The notes beneath the pieces were generated by a model. The model was not told the origin of the DNA, made no database searches, and was given only the letters and a program-made list of their open reading frames with translations. From JBBRDU01 sp038203615 (lineage in GTDB: Bacteria > Verrucomicrobiota > Verrucomicrobiia > Chthoniobacterales > UBA10450), in the NCBI GenBank assembly GCA_038203615.1, contig JBBRDU010000009.1, forward strand, positions 1-64,000: 64,000 nucleotides of DNA, read 5' to 3'. The position numbers and the translations under genes were made by a program. Positions 8,341-15,915 of the stretch are shown piece by piece; positions within the stretch are counted from its first letter, which is position 1; the number at the start of each line of letters is the position of its first letter.

Positions 8341-8350
8341 CTCTGGCCAG

Positions 8351-8824
8351 TCAGACCCGCTCCACCTTGCAGGAATAGCAGCCGGCCCCGGCGTTATGCA
8401 GATGCAGGTCGCTGACCTGCGGATTAGTTAGGAAATACTCGATGCGGGCGGGAAGTTTCGAACCATCCGTTACCTCGCAATCCACCATCATGCCCGCGCC
8501 ATCGTAAGCGCGGACGGAGAGCAATCGGGTGGCCGCGATATCTGGAATCTCGCGGGGTGCGAGAAGGGCTTCCTTGGCTGATTCGCGGACAAAGATGGGG
8601 CCGGAGGCGCGATAAGGCGAAGCCACATCATGATGGATGAAGGGCAGTAGAATGAGTCGCTCGCCCTGGGCGGCGTCGACCAGGCTGACTCGACACGGAA
8701 ATCCCGGATGTTTATCGGCCGTCACGCGCCGCGCCCCGCGTTTCGCGAGCTCGATGTCATCCAAGTCAAAGAGCGGAGAAAAATTCTGCAACGGCAGTGG
8801 AACGATCCGAAACGAGATGCTCAT
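8351..8824 (-). CDS. DUF1203 family protein
   Basis: The 157-residue product from ATG 8824 (MSISFRIVPL) follows the DUF1203 pattern closely: ELAKRGARRVTAD, PGFPCRVSLVDA, GERLILLPFIHHDVASPYRASGPIFVRE, RLLSVRAYDGAGMMVD, and the terminal HLHNAGAGCYSCKVERV. The family is soluble, has no established function, and is usually a single small domain as here. An upstream in-frame ATG at 8854 would add ten residues and is less likely, because the family begins with this FRI motif. It converges on the mutase genes. Confidence 0.85.
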   Translation of the reverse strand: MSISFRIVPLPLQNFSPLFDLDDIELAKRGARRVTADKHPGFPCRVSLVDAAQGERLILLPFIHHDVASPYRASGPIFVRESAKEALLAPREIPDIAATRLLSVRAYDGAGMMVDCEVTDGSKLPARIEYFLTNPQVSDLHLHNAGAGCYSCKVERV

Positions 8825-8895
8825 GCCACAGAATCCTCCACTGCATGAGCGCAAGACACCCGATTCTTGCGGTGATTTCGCCGCGGCGTTTCCCC

Positions 8896-8967
8896 TGTAG
8901 CCACGGCGCTCTGTCGCCGTGTTTGTATGGCATTTTCAGGCACCCCGGCGGAGCGGGGCGGCTACAG
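8896..8967. repeat. REP doublet, family 1 (matches the RAYT at 49.7-50.2 kb)
   Basis: TGTAGCCACGGCGCTCTGTC followed by GCCGTG forms a REP hairpin with the GTAG head. An inverted second REP (GCGGAGCGGGGCGGCTACAG) closes the pair, giving a REPIN-like doublet. It lies in the 5' region of the MFS gene, and its reading-through explains the extended N-terminus of that frame. Confidence 0.8.
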
Positions 8968-9037
8968 AGGAGGACGCGCGCGGGTGAGTGGAATTGAAAT
9001 TGTCAGCGTTACCGACGGCCTTATGCTGCGCGGAACC

Positions 9038-10339
9038 ATGGCTTCCCCGCAAACAGACGCAGGGGCGAGTGCGCGCACGCGAATTGCCGGGCGGCTTCTG
9101 CCGCTTCTTTTTCTCCTCTACGTCGCGAACTATCTTGATCGCACCAACATCGCGTATGCGACGCTCGGGATGAAAGGCGACCTTCGCCTAACCGACCAGA
9201 TATTTGGAACGGCGAGCGGAATTTTCTTTATCGGCTATCTCGGGCTGCAAATTCCCGGGGCACTGCTGGTGGAACGCTGGAGCGCAAGGCGCTTACTGGC
9301 GCTAACCCTGATCACGTGGGGCGCACTCACTACGCTCACAGGTTTTGTGCGCACTCCGCACGAGCTTTACGGCGCGCGTTTCCTGCTGGGCGCAGCCGAG
9401 GCAGGGTTCTTTCCCGGCGTCATTGTTTATCTTTCCCACTGGTTCATTTATCAGGACCGCGCCAAGGCGATCGCGCGTTTCATGTCCGCCATTCCGATCG
9501 CCTATATTCTCGGCGGGCCTCTGGCCGGCGCGATCCTCGGTGTTCACTGGCTCGGGATTCCTGGATGGCGATGGCTCTTTCTGCTGGAAGGCGCGCCCGC
9601 GATCCTCCTCGGAATCGCAACGCTCTTCGTGTTGCCCGATCGGCCTAACGAAGCGCGATGGTTGCGGGCGGACGAACGCGCTTGGCTGGCTGCGCGCCTG
9701 GCCGAAGAGCGACACGCCAAAGCACAGGTCGAGCACGTTACGATTTGGCAGGCGCTCCGGCAGCCGCCGGTGGTGCTGCTCACGGTGGGGCTTTTCTTCT
9801 GCTATTCTGGCGGTTACGCCTTTTGGTTTTGGATGCCGACCATGCTCCAGCGGCTCAGCGGCTGGACCGATGTTCAGCGCATTGGCTGGATCGGCGCGAT
9901 TCCGTTTGTGGCGGGCCTTATCGGAATGCTGCTGCTGGGCTGGAACTCCGATCGCACACGCGAGCGCCGCTGGCATTTTGCCATCCCGCAGTTAACCGCT
10001 GCGCTGGCGCTAGGTGCGTGGTTCCTTGCTCCGCATTCGAACGCACTGCTCATCGTGGTATTCACGCTGATAGGGTTCGGCACCACTGCATACCTGCCAT
10101 CGTTCTGGGCGCTTCCTTCTTCATTTCTGGCCAGTTCGGCGGCGGCCGCAGCGATCGGGTTCATCAACTGCACAGCCAGCATTGGCGGATTCGTCGGTCC
10201 CATGATCATCGGCAACCTGAGCCAGCGCACCGGTTCGTTCCGCGTCGGATTTGCTTTCATGATCGCGTGCTGGACGATCGCGTCACTGCTGGTGCTGCTC
10301 TGCCCTCGTGAAAAAGGAGGGTTAACTAGACAGGATTAA
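9038..10339 (+). CDS. MFS transporter, anion:cation symporter-like family
   Basis: With ATG 9038 the protein has 433 residues, the usual size of ACS-type MFS carriers (for example tartrate or hexuronate transporters). LLFLLYVANYLDRTNIAYA is the typical first helix with the D-R-N signature, GARFLLGAAEAGFFPGVIVYLSHWF is the helix-4 region, and about twelve hydrophobic segments follow. The frame extends upstream to 8927, but that part is read-through of a REP element, so the downstream start is chosen. It probably imports an organic anion with protons across the inner membrane; the substrate is not deducible. No catabolic partner gene is adjacent. Confidence 0.87.
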   Translation: MASPQTDAGASARTRIAGRLLPLLFLLYVANYLDRTNIAYATLGMKGDLRLTDQIFGTASGIFFIGYLGLQIPGALLVERWSARRLLALTLITWGALTTLTGFVRTPHELYGARFLLGAAEAGFFPGVIVYLSHWFIYQDRAKAIARFMSAIPIAYILGGPLAGAILGVHWLGIPGWRWLFLLEGAPAILLGIATLFVLPDRPNEARWLRADERAWLAARLAEERHAKAQVEHVTIWQALRQPPVVLLTVGLFFCYSGGYAFWFWMPTMLQRLSGWTDVQRIGWIGAIPFVAGLIGMLLLGWNSDRTRERRWHFAIPQLTAALALGAWFLAPHSNALLIVVFTLIGFGTTAYLPSFWALPSSFLASSAAAAAIGFINCTASIGGFVGPMIIGNLSQRTGSFRVGFAFMIACWTIASLLVLLCPREKGGLTRQD

Positions 10340-10397
10340 CAGGATTTACCGGATTCAGAAAAACCAATCCTGTTAACCCAGTAAATCTGTCTAATCC
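10328..10397. repeat. AGGATT-type dispersed repeat forming an inverted pair
   Basis: AGACAGGATTAACAGGATTT and its reverse-complement half AATCCTGTTAA, AAATCTGTCTAATCC form an imperfect hairpin between the convergent MFS gene and the CoA-transferase fragment. The stop codon of the fragment is inside the repeat. It may work as a bidirectional terminator. Confidence 0.75.
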
Positions 10398-10717
10398 TTC
10401 TTCAACGCAACCTCGAACGGCGCGCCGGTCTTGGCGCGGATATCTTCAACCGCGGCGCCGGGATGCAGCTCGGTCAGGACGAGCCCGCCACCCTCTTTCA
10501 CCTCGAACACGCACAGATCGGTGATGATGAGGTTGACGACCGCCAGGCCCGTGACGGGCAGCGTGCATTTTTTCAAAATCTTCGAGCTGCCGTCCTTGGC
10601 GCAGTGCTCCATCACCGCCACTACGCGCTTCACCCCGGCGACCAGATCCATCGCCCCACCGGGACCTTTGACCATCTTTCCGGGAATCATCCAATTGGCG
10701 ATGTCGCCATTGTCCGC
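10391..10717 (-). pseudogene. 3' fragment of a 3-oxoacid CoA-transferase gene
   Basis: From GDIANWMIPGKM to the stop this frame matches residues about 345-450 of the intact fused CoA-transferase at 12819-14174 almost residue for residue (MDLVAGVKRVVAVMEH, LVVNLIITDL-like, LTELHPGAAVEDIRAKTG). The DNA is roughly 85-90% identical by eye. The match stops abruptly at about 10717, where the 3' end of the AraC-type gene begins, so the catalytic part and subunit-A part are missing. It is therefore an inactive remnant in direct orientation relative to the intact gene. Confidence 0.85.
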
Positions 10718-10718
10718 T

Positions 10719-11771
10719 TCAGCCCTTCCGGGATTCTTGGATTGGTTTTCTCGCGTGACGGAAATGGCGACGGTACCGTCCGGGCGCAATTTTTAGCGTT
10801 CGTTGAAACACGTTGCGCATCGAGTTGACGCTGCCGAAGCCACATTCCGCGGCGATCGTTTCCATGCTGTTTTGGCTTTCCTCCAGTCGCCGTCGCGCGG
10901 CTTCGACTCGTAGCCGTTCGACAAACTTCGCCGGGGTCGTTTTCATTTCTTTGTTGAAGACTCGGGCGAAGTTGCGCGGACTCATCGCGATTTTTTTCGC
11001 GAGCACTGAGACCATGAGCGGTTTGTGCAGATTGTCGAGAACCCATGTTTCCAGTTCACGCAGCGGTTTTCGATCAGTTAGTTGTAATGATAGCGCAGCA
11101 CTGAATTGCGATTGGCCGCCGGGTCGGCGCAAGTAGAGGACAAGGTTGCGCGCAACCTGAAGGGCGAGTTTCGATCCCCAGTCCTCTTCGACCAGGGCCA
11201 GGGCTAAATCCATTCCCGCGGTGACCCCGGCAGAGGTGTAGATATTTTCGTCTTGGATAAAGATTGGGTCTAGCTCGACCCTGGTGCGCGGCGCTCGCTC
11301 GATCAGAGTCTGGCACCAATTCCAATGAGTAGTCGCTCGGCGGCCGTCCAGCAAACCGGTACGCGCCAAGAGCATTGCGCCTGTGCAGACCGAACCCACG
11401 CGCCGAATGCGTCCGGCGATTTTTCTCAGCCAGCGCACGGCGTCGGGATGTACTTGGTCCTGTTCAATGGCGTCACCACCTGCGACAAGCAAAGTGTCAA
11501 TCTCACCGCGCACTTCTCGAAAAGTCTTGTGCGCTGTGAGGTAAATCCCGCAGTTCGCAATCAGCGACCTCCGCGAAGTAGTGGTTACGACTTCAACGGA
11601 ATAGATCGGCGGTGCACCCGGATTTTGCTTGGAGTGTAATTCTGAAGCCCGAGCGAAGACCTGGAGCGGTCCAACCAGGTCGAGAATCTCGGTCCCCGGT
11701 CCAGCGACAAAAATGATCCTGCGCGTCCACGGTTCGCCTGAAGGTTTTTTGTTATTCAGCGCGCTCTTCAC
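10719..11771 (-). CDS. GlxA-type transcriptional regulator (DJ-1/PfpI-like domain plus AraC HTH)
   Basis: A 350-residue regulator. Residues about 17-195 form a DJ-1/PfpI-like sensor domain with GPGTEILDLVGPLQVF and the nucleophile-elbow-like VGSVCTGAMLLARTGLLDG (Cys129). Residues about 235-335 form an AraC/XylS DNA-binding domain with MSPRNFARVFNKEMKTTPAKFVERLRVEAARRRLEE split over two HTH motifs and IAAECGFGSVNSMRNVFQRTLKIAPGRYR. Its ATG overlaps the stop of the upstream DJ-1/YHS gene by 4 bp, so the two are co-transcribed. The terminal residues run into the junction with the CoA-transferase fragment, and the last 15 or so residues may be novel sequence acquired there. Confidence 0.88.
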   Translation of the reverse strand: MKSALNNKKPSGEPWTRRIIFVAGPGTEILDLVGPLQVFARASELHSKQNPGAPPIYSVEVVTTTSRRSLIANCGIYLTAHKTFREVRGEIDTLLVAGGDAIEQDQVHPDAVRWLRKIAGRIRRVGSVCTGAMLLARTGLLDGRRATTHWNWCQTLIERAPRTRVELDPIFIQDENIYTSAGVTAGMDLALALVEEDWGSKLALQVARNLVLYLRRPGGQSQFSAALSLQLTDRKPLRELETWVLDNLHKPLMVSVLAKKIAMSPRNFARVFNKEMKTTPAKFVERLRVEAARRRLEESQNSMETIAAECGFGSVNSMRNVFQRTLKIAPGRYRRHFRHARKPIQESRKG

Positions 11772-12715
11772 TCTCGGTTGGCGGATCCGGATGGCGCGCT
11801 AACGAATTTATCCGGCGCGGCGTCGAAGGTTTTCTTGTGGTCATCCGAGCAGAAAAAATGAGTCGTGTCTTTGAAGGTGGATTTCGGGGCGATCTTCGGA
11901 TCGACGTCCATTCCGCAGATTGGACAGACCGGATGTTCTGCGGTCGAAACGAGCGGCGTCGCGTAAAGTCCATTGGAGTCCGGCTTCATCCACCCCTCTC
12001 CCTGGTATTCCATGTTGTAAGCCGTTTTCTGCGCGACCTCGCGTCCATAGTAGCGTTCGACCACGCGCAGCGCGAGGTCGATCCCGGAGGAAAGCCCGCC
12101 GGCTGTTGCTAGATTTCCGTTCTCGACAAAACGCGCGCCGCGTTTCAGCCGAATGTCTCGAAATTTCATCGCGAAACTCCCGAATGCTCCGTGATAGGTG
12201 GTTGCGGATTTGCCGTCGAGGAGTCCGGTTTTCGCCAGGATAAATGCGCCCGTGCAAACCGACATGGTTACGTCAGTCGTCTTGGACGACTTCCTGATCC
12301 AATTGAGAACTGCCTCGCTCGGCTCGCTCTGCGCGGGAATGACGATGACCTTCGGCGCGGGCGCATTGGCGATGGTGTAATCGGGCACGATCTGCATTCC
12401 GCCGCTGGTCCGAATCGGTTTCGTGGTTTCAGCCACCGTGTAAAGGCGGAACGGCATGTCCTGGCGACTTGGAATCACAACGTCTTGGAAGACTTCCCAC
12501 GGTCCGCAGAAATCGATCACGACCGCGCCATCCGCAATCAGGAATGCGACTGGGATTTGATCCTTCGCGGGTGGGTTGAGACGATCTAATTCCGCCGGCG
12601 CCGCGGTCGCGGAAAGGGCTCCCAGGACGAAGAGGATTAACGGAACTAGGAATGCGAATTGGACGATCCGGTTAACCAGATCCATTCTCGTCGTCGAATG
12701 TTGTGATGAGTTCAT
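11768..12715 (-). CDS. Exported DJ-1/PfpI-like protein with C-terminal YHS metal-binding domain
   Basis: The 315-residue protein has an N-terminal hydrophobic segment (residues about 17-38, ending SATAAPAE), suggesting export or membrane anchoring. A DJ-1/PfpI-like domain follows (residues 53-235) with IDFCGPWEVFQDV and MSVCTGAFILAKTGLLDG (Cys154 at the conserved elbow). Residues 262-305 form a YHS domain: HPVCPICGMDVD (Cys264, Cys267) and THFFCSDDHKKTF (Cys289), a pattern of heavy-metal-binding YHS modules. It shares GPxxVF and SVCTGAxxLAxTGLLDG motifs with its operon partner, the GlxA-type regulator. One idea is a periplasmic ligand or metal sensor paired with a cytoplasmic regulator. Function is not established. 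Confidence 0.82.
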   Translation of the reverse strand: MNSSQHSTTRMDLVNRIVQFAFLVPLILFVLGALSATAAPAELDRLNPPAKDQIPVAFLIADGAVVIDFCGPWEVFQDVVIPSRQDMPFRLYTVAETTKPIRTSGGMQIVPDYTIANAPAPKVIVIPAQSEPSEAVLNWIRKSSKTTDVTMSVCTGAFILAKTGLLDGKSATTYHGAFGSFAMKFRDIRLKRGARFVENGNLATAGGLSSGIDLALRVVERYYGREVAQKTAYNMEYQGEGWMKPDSNGLYATPLVSTAEHPVCPICGMDVDPKIAPKSTFKDTTHFFCSDDHKKTFDAAPDKFVSAPSGSANRE

Positions 12716-12739
12716 GGCTCTAGTCTCCCAGCCACCCGG

Positions 12740-12776
12740 ATGGCAGCAATGACAATAATCATTCTATTTCTGCCAT
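12740..12776. promoter_or_regulatory. Candidate operator upstream of the DJ-1/YHS-regulator operon
   Basis: ATGGCAG and CTGCCAT form 7-bp inverted arms, and between them lies a second AT-rich dyad AATGACAATAATCATT. The inner dyad resembles a relaxed Fur-family box, matching about 11 of 15 positions of TGATAATNATTATCA by eye. It is 25-60 bp upstream of the start codon at 12715. This is a pattern observation only. Confidence 0.35.
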
Positions 12777-12818
12777 TCACGCGGAGAGTGCACAGGTGCA
12801 ATGCGCGCTGCGGAAGGG

Positions 12819-14174
12819 TTAGTGCTTGAGCGCGACCTCGAACGGCGCGCCGGTCTTGGCGCGGATATCTTCAACCGTAACACCTGGGTGCAGTTCGGTC
12901 AGGACGAGGCCGCCGCCCTCTTTCACCTCGAACACGCACAGATCGGTGATGATGAGGTTGACGACTCCCAGACCGGTGATGGGCAGGGTGCATTCTTTCA
13001 GAATCTTCGGGCTCCCGTCCTTGGAACAGTGCTCCATCACCGCGACCACGCGCTTCACGCCGGCGACGAGATCCATCGCGCCGCCCGGCCCTTTGATCAT
13101 CTTGCCGGGGATCATCCAGTTTGCGATGTCGCCACTGTCCGTCACCTCGAATGCCCCGAGAATGGCAAGATCGATGTGGCCGCCGCGAATCATGCCGAAC
13201 GAGTCGGCGCTTGAGAAAAAAGCCGATCCGGGCATCTCCGTGATGGTTTGCTTGCCGGCGTTGATCAGGTCGGCGTCCACCGTGTCCTCGGTCGGGAACG
13301 GGCCGATGCCGAGCAGGCCATTCTCGGATTGGAGCGTGACGTTCATGCCTTCGGGAATGTAATTGGCCACCAGCGTCGGGATACCGATGCCGAGGTTGAC
13401 GTAGTAACCGTCGCGTAACTCCTGCGCCGCGCGCTTCGCCATCAAGTCACGGGTCGGATTCGCTTTCTGCGCGGCGGCGCTGCCCTGCACCGTGCGGAAC
13501 TCGATCCGTTTTTCGTAGCTTGCACCCTGGATGATGCGATCGACGTAGATGCCCGCCGTGTGGATCTGGTCCGGATCCAACTCGCCGACCTCGACGACTT
13601 GCTCCACCTCGGCCACGCAGACCTTGCCGCAAGTGGCGATCATCGGGTTGAAGTTCCGTGAGGTTTTTCGAAAAATCAGGTTGCCGGATTTGTCTCCCTT
13701 CCACGCCTTCACCAGCGAGACTTCGGTCTTGATGCCGGGTTCGAGCACGTATTCTTTGCCGTCGAAAACTTTCGTCTCCTTGCCCTCGGCCAGCTTGGTG
13801 CCGAAGCCGGTGCGGGTGTAGAATCCCGGGATTCCTGCGCCGCCTGCGCGCAACCGCTCGGCCAGCGTGCCCTGCGGGATGAGCTCCAGTTCGAGTTCCC
13901 CCGACAACACCTGGCGCTCGAACTCCTTATTCTCCCCGACGTACGACGCCATGACCTTCTTCACCTGCCGAGTGGTGAGCAGAACGCCCATGCCGAAGCC
14001 ATCCACGCCCGCATTGTTGCCGACAATAGTCAGACCCTTCACCCCGCTGTCACGCAAGGCGACGATGAGATTCTCCGGAATGCCGCACAATCCGAACCCG
14101 CCTGCCGCGATCGTCATGTTGTCATGGAGGAGGCCGGCAAGGGCCGTCTTGGCATCAGGATAGACTTTGCTCAT
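12819..14174 (-). CDS. 3-oxoacid CoA-transferase, subunits A and B fused (SCOT-type)
   Basis: A 451-residue single-chain class I CoA-transferase. Residues 1-230 are subunit A (IAAGGFGLCGIPENLI, NNAGVDGFGMG, GTLAERLRAGGAGIPGFYT). Residues 240-451 are subunit B with the catalytic glutamate in LQSENGLLGIGP (Glu284). Other marks are GIGIPTLVANYIP, MIRGGHIDLAILGAFEV, and MIPGKMIKGPGGAMDLVAG. Bacteria often encode the two subunits separately, and here they are joined as in mitochondrial SCOT. The reaction transfers CoA from succinyl-CoA or another donor to acetoacetate or a related 3-oxoacid. It is followed 2 kb downstream by a second, truncated copy of its 3' end. Confidence 0.92.
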   Translation of the reverse strand: MSKVYPDAKTALAGLLHDNMTIAAGGFGLCGIPENLIVALRDSGVKGLTIVGNNAGVDGFGMGVLLTTRQVKKVMASYVGENKEFERQVLSGELELELIPQGTLAERLRAGGAGIPGFYTRTGFGTKLAEGKETKVFDGKEYVLEPGIKTEVSLVKAWKGDKSGNLIFRKTSRNFNPMIATCGKVCVAEVEQVVEVGELDPDQIHTAGIYVDRIIQGASYEKRIEFRTVQGSAAAQKANPTRDLMAKRAAQELRDGYYVNLGIGIPTLVANYIPEGMNVTLQSENGLLGIGPFPTEDTVDADLINAGKQTITEMPGSAFFSSADSFGMIRGGHIDLAILGAFEVTDSGDIANWMIPGKMIKGPGGAMDLVAGVKRVVAVMEHCSKDGSPKILKECTLPITGLGVVNLIITDLCVFEVKEGGGLVLTELHPGVTVEDIRAKTGAPFEVALKH

Positions 14175-14313
14175 GTGAGAAGAAATCTAACCACGGATTG
14201 GACGGATGGGCACGGATGAATTGCTCCAATCATATGTTCAAATCAGATCGGCGCCTCTTTCCCTCCGAAAGATTGATGTCGTGACGTTCGCCCGGGGCCG
14301 CTAGAGTCGCGCG

Positions 14314-14661
14314 ATGCCGGAAGAGCAAAAGACAAAACTCCGCCTCGAGATCGCTCACGTTCTCTTCCTCGACATCGTCGGCTACTCGAAGTTGCTCATT
14401 AGCGAGCAGAGCGAGCAGCTCCAGAAACTGAAGGAGATCGTGCGCGGGACCGAGCAGGTCCGACTGGCGGAAGCGGAGGGCAAACTGATTCGACTGGCGA
14501 CTTGGTTTTTCGACATCACTTCTCAACGCGTCGTGCACCAGCGAGATGCCCGCGCCTGCGGTGCCTGGGAGGGTACGAAAAAGCGGGTCACAAATTGGCC
14601 CGGTAGGCAGCTCGAATTCGCCTTGTCCGCTCCGCCCCTGCCGCGTAGGATGGCCGCGTGA
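14314..14661 (+). pseudogene. Truncated class III adenylate/guanylate cyclase module (first of two)
   Basis: The first 60 or so residues match the start of a soluble cyclase domain (IAHVLFLDIVGYSKLLI with the metal-binding Asp, then VRLAEAEGKLIRLAT). After RLAT, where the second metal-binding Asp should follow in TGDG, the similarity ends and the remaining residues (FFDITSQRVVHQ onward) are unrelated. The catalytic domain is therefore lost. The fragment is closely similar in DNA and protein to the fragment at 15342-15869, in the same orientation. Confidence 0.75.
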
Positions 14662-14837
14662 AGGACGCTTTGCGGGAACCGGTTAAAAAAAAAGTCGGCG
14701 GCACCTTGTCGCGCCTCGACCCGTTTCGGCGCCTGGAAATGCTTCGAGCCAATGCCCGGGCCCTGCGCTTGAGGCGCTGTAGCCCGCCCGCTGGCGATGG
14801 AAGCCTCATTCGAAAAACTGTTGGCGCTGCTTGCTGA
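14658..14837 (+). CDS. Small protein upstream of a nucleotidyltransferase (59 residues, GTG start)
   Basis: A GTG-initiated frame encodes VKDALREPVKKK, a Lys/Arg-rich chain with LSRLDPFRRLEMLRANARAL, ending 40 bp inside the following nucleotidyltransferase gene in another frame. Small basic helical proteins with an SxLxPxxRLE motif commonly precede such nucleotidyltransferases, but this one looks shortened after about residue 40. The overlap suggests translational coupling. It may be a decayed partner gene. Confidence 0.4.
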   Translation: MKDALREPVKKKVGGTLSRLDPFRRLEMLRANARALRLRRCSPPAGDGSLIRKTVGAAC

Positions 14838-15270
14838 ACGCAGCATCCGTTTCGTGGTCGTCGGAGGCGTCGCCGTCGCGATTCAGGGCTATGTCCGTCT
14901 CACCGAGGACGTGGATATTCTCGTCGATGGTGCCTCGGGAAATATCGAGCGCATGTTGAAGGTTCTCTCCGGCTACGGAGAAGGGTTTGCGCGCGAACTC
15001 TCAGCCGACGATTTCACCGACCAGGAGGGAGCGATTCGGATCGTAGAGGAAACCGAACAGATGCAGATCGACATCTTCACCCTGATAAGCGGCCAGCGTT
15101 TTGCAGAAGTGTTCCGTGATGCCGATCAGGTGGAGATAGATGGTCACGTCATTGCTGTTGCCTCGAAGCGTTCCCTTATTGCCTGGAAGGAGCAATCGCA
15201 GCGGGAAAAAGACCGGCTCGACGCCATCGCGTTGCGGCAATTGCTGGTGGATCCGCACGCACTCGATTAA
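14797..15270 (+). CDS. MNT-type nucleotidyltransferase
   Basis: The 157-residue protein shows the minimal polymerase-beta-fold signature VVGGVAVAIQGYVRLTEDVDILVD: the Gly23-Gly24 turn and the metal-binding pair Asp38 and Asp40. A third acidic position is in QMQIDIFTLI. The C-terminal part (SKRSLIAWKEQSQREKDRLDAIALRQLL) has the SxxxLxxxK, RxKDxxDAxxL pattern common in this group. Such stand-alone enzymes may be toxins, antitoxins (MNT of HEPN/MNT) or nucleotide-transfer enzymes, and no HEPN partner is visible. It sits between two broken cyclase genes, so it may have arrived as an insertion. Confidence 0.75.
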   Translation: MEASFEKLLALLAERSIRFVVVGGVAVAIQGYVRLTEDVDILVDGASGNIERMLKVLSGYGEGFARELSADDFTDQEGAIRIVEETEQMQIDIFTLISGQRFAEVFRDADQVEIDGHVIAVASKRSLIAWKEQSQREKDRLDAIALRQLLVDPHALD

Positions 15271-15341
15271 CGGTTTTCTTCAGGACTGCTGCTGATCAAA
15301 GAACCGTTAAGAGCCGCGGTTTAAGGTAAGAAAAGGAACTG

Positions 15342-15869
15342 ATGGCGCCTGAGCCGGAATCCGATGTGAAATTCGAAATCGGGCATGTCCTGTTCATTGA
15401 CATTGTCGGTTACTCGAAACCGCTTATCAACGAGCAGAGCGACCATATTCAAAAACTCAAAACGATCGTGCGCGGGACCGAGCAGGTCCGACTCGCGGAA
15501 GCTGAAGGTAAACTTTTGCGTTTGCCGACCGGAGGCGGCGGCGCGCTTGTTTTTCGGAACAGTCCGGAAGCGCCAGTCCTTTGCGCACTGGAAATTAGCA
15601 AAGAGCTGAAAAAGAATCCCGAGCTTCACGTGCGCATGGGAATTCACAGCGGCCCGGTAAATGAAGTTGTCGATCTTAACGAGCAAGCGAACATGGCCGG
15701 TGCTGGAATCAACATCGCGCAGCGAGTGATGGCTTCGGGATCCTTCGTGGGCGCGGTGGCAAGTGACGCGTGTCGCGCATGGCGACTCACCTGGCGCTTT
15801 TGCCTGCTGCGAAGATTTCGGCGAGTCGCCGAAATATGCACGCGAGTCGCGTGCGCTCCCAAGAACTGA
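15342..15869 (+). pseudogene. Degenerate class III adenylate/guanylate cyclase module (second of two)
   Basis: Residues 1-130 match a soluble cyclase domain: IGHVLFIDIVGYSKPLI, VRLAEAEGKLLRLPTGGGGALVF, HVRMGIHSGPVNEVVDL, and NMAGAGINIAQRVMASG. The second metal Asp of the TGDG motif is replaced by Gly (TGGGG). After QRVMASG the frame turns into unrelated Arg/Cys-rich sequence and ends, so the rest of the domain and any downstream effector region are missing. Both defects argue against activity. It is a near duplicate of the fragment at 14314, and the tail overlaps the 5' leader of prpD. Confidence 0.78.
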
Positions 15870-15915
15870 ACTTGCCGCCCCCCGTTTCGTCGGCAGATTG
15901 CAGCTTCACTTTTCC

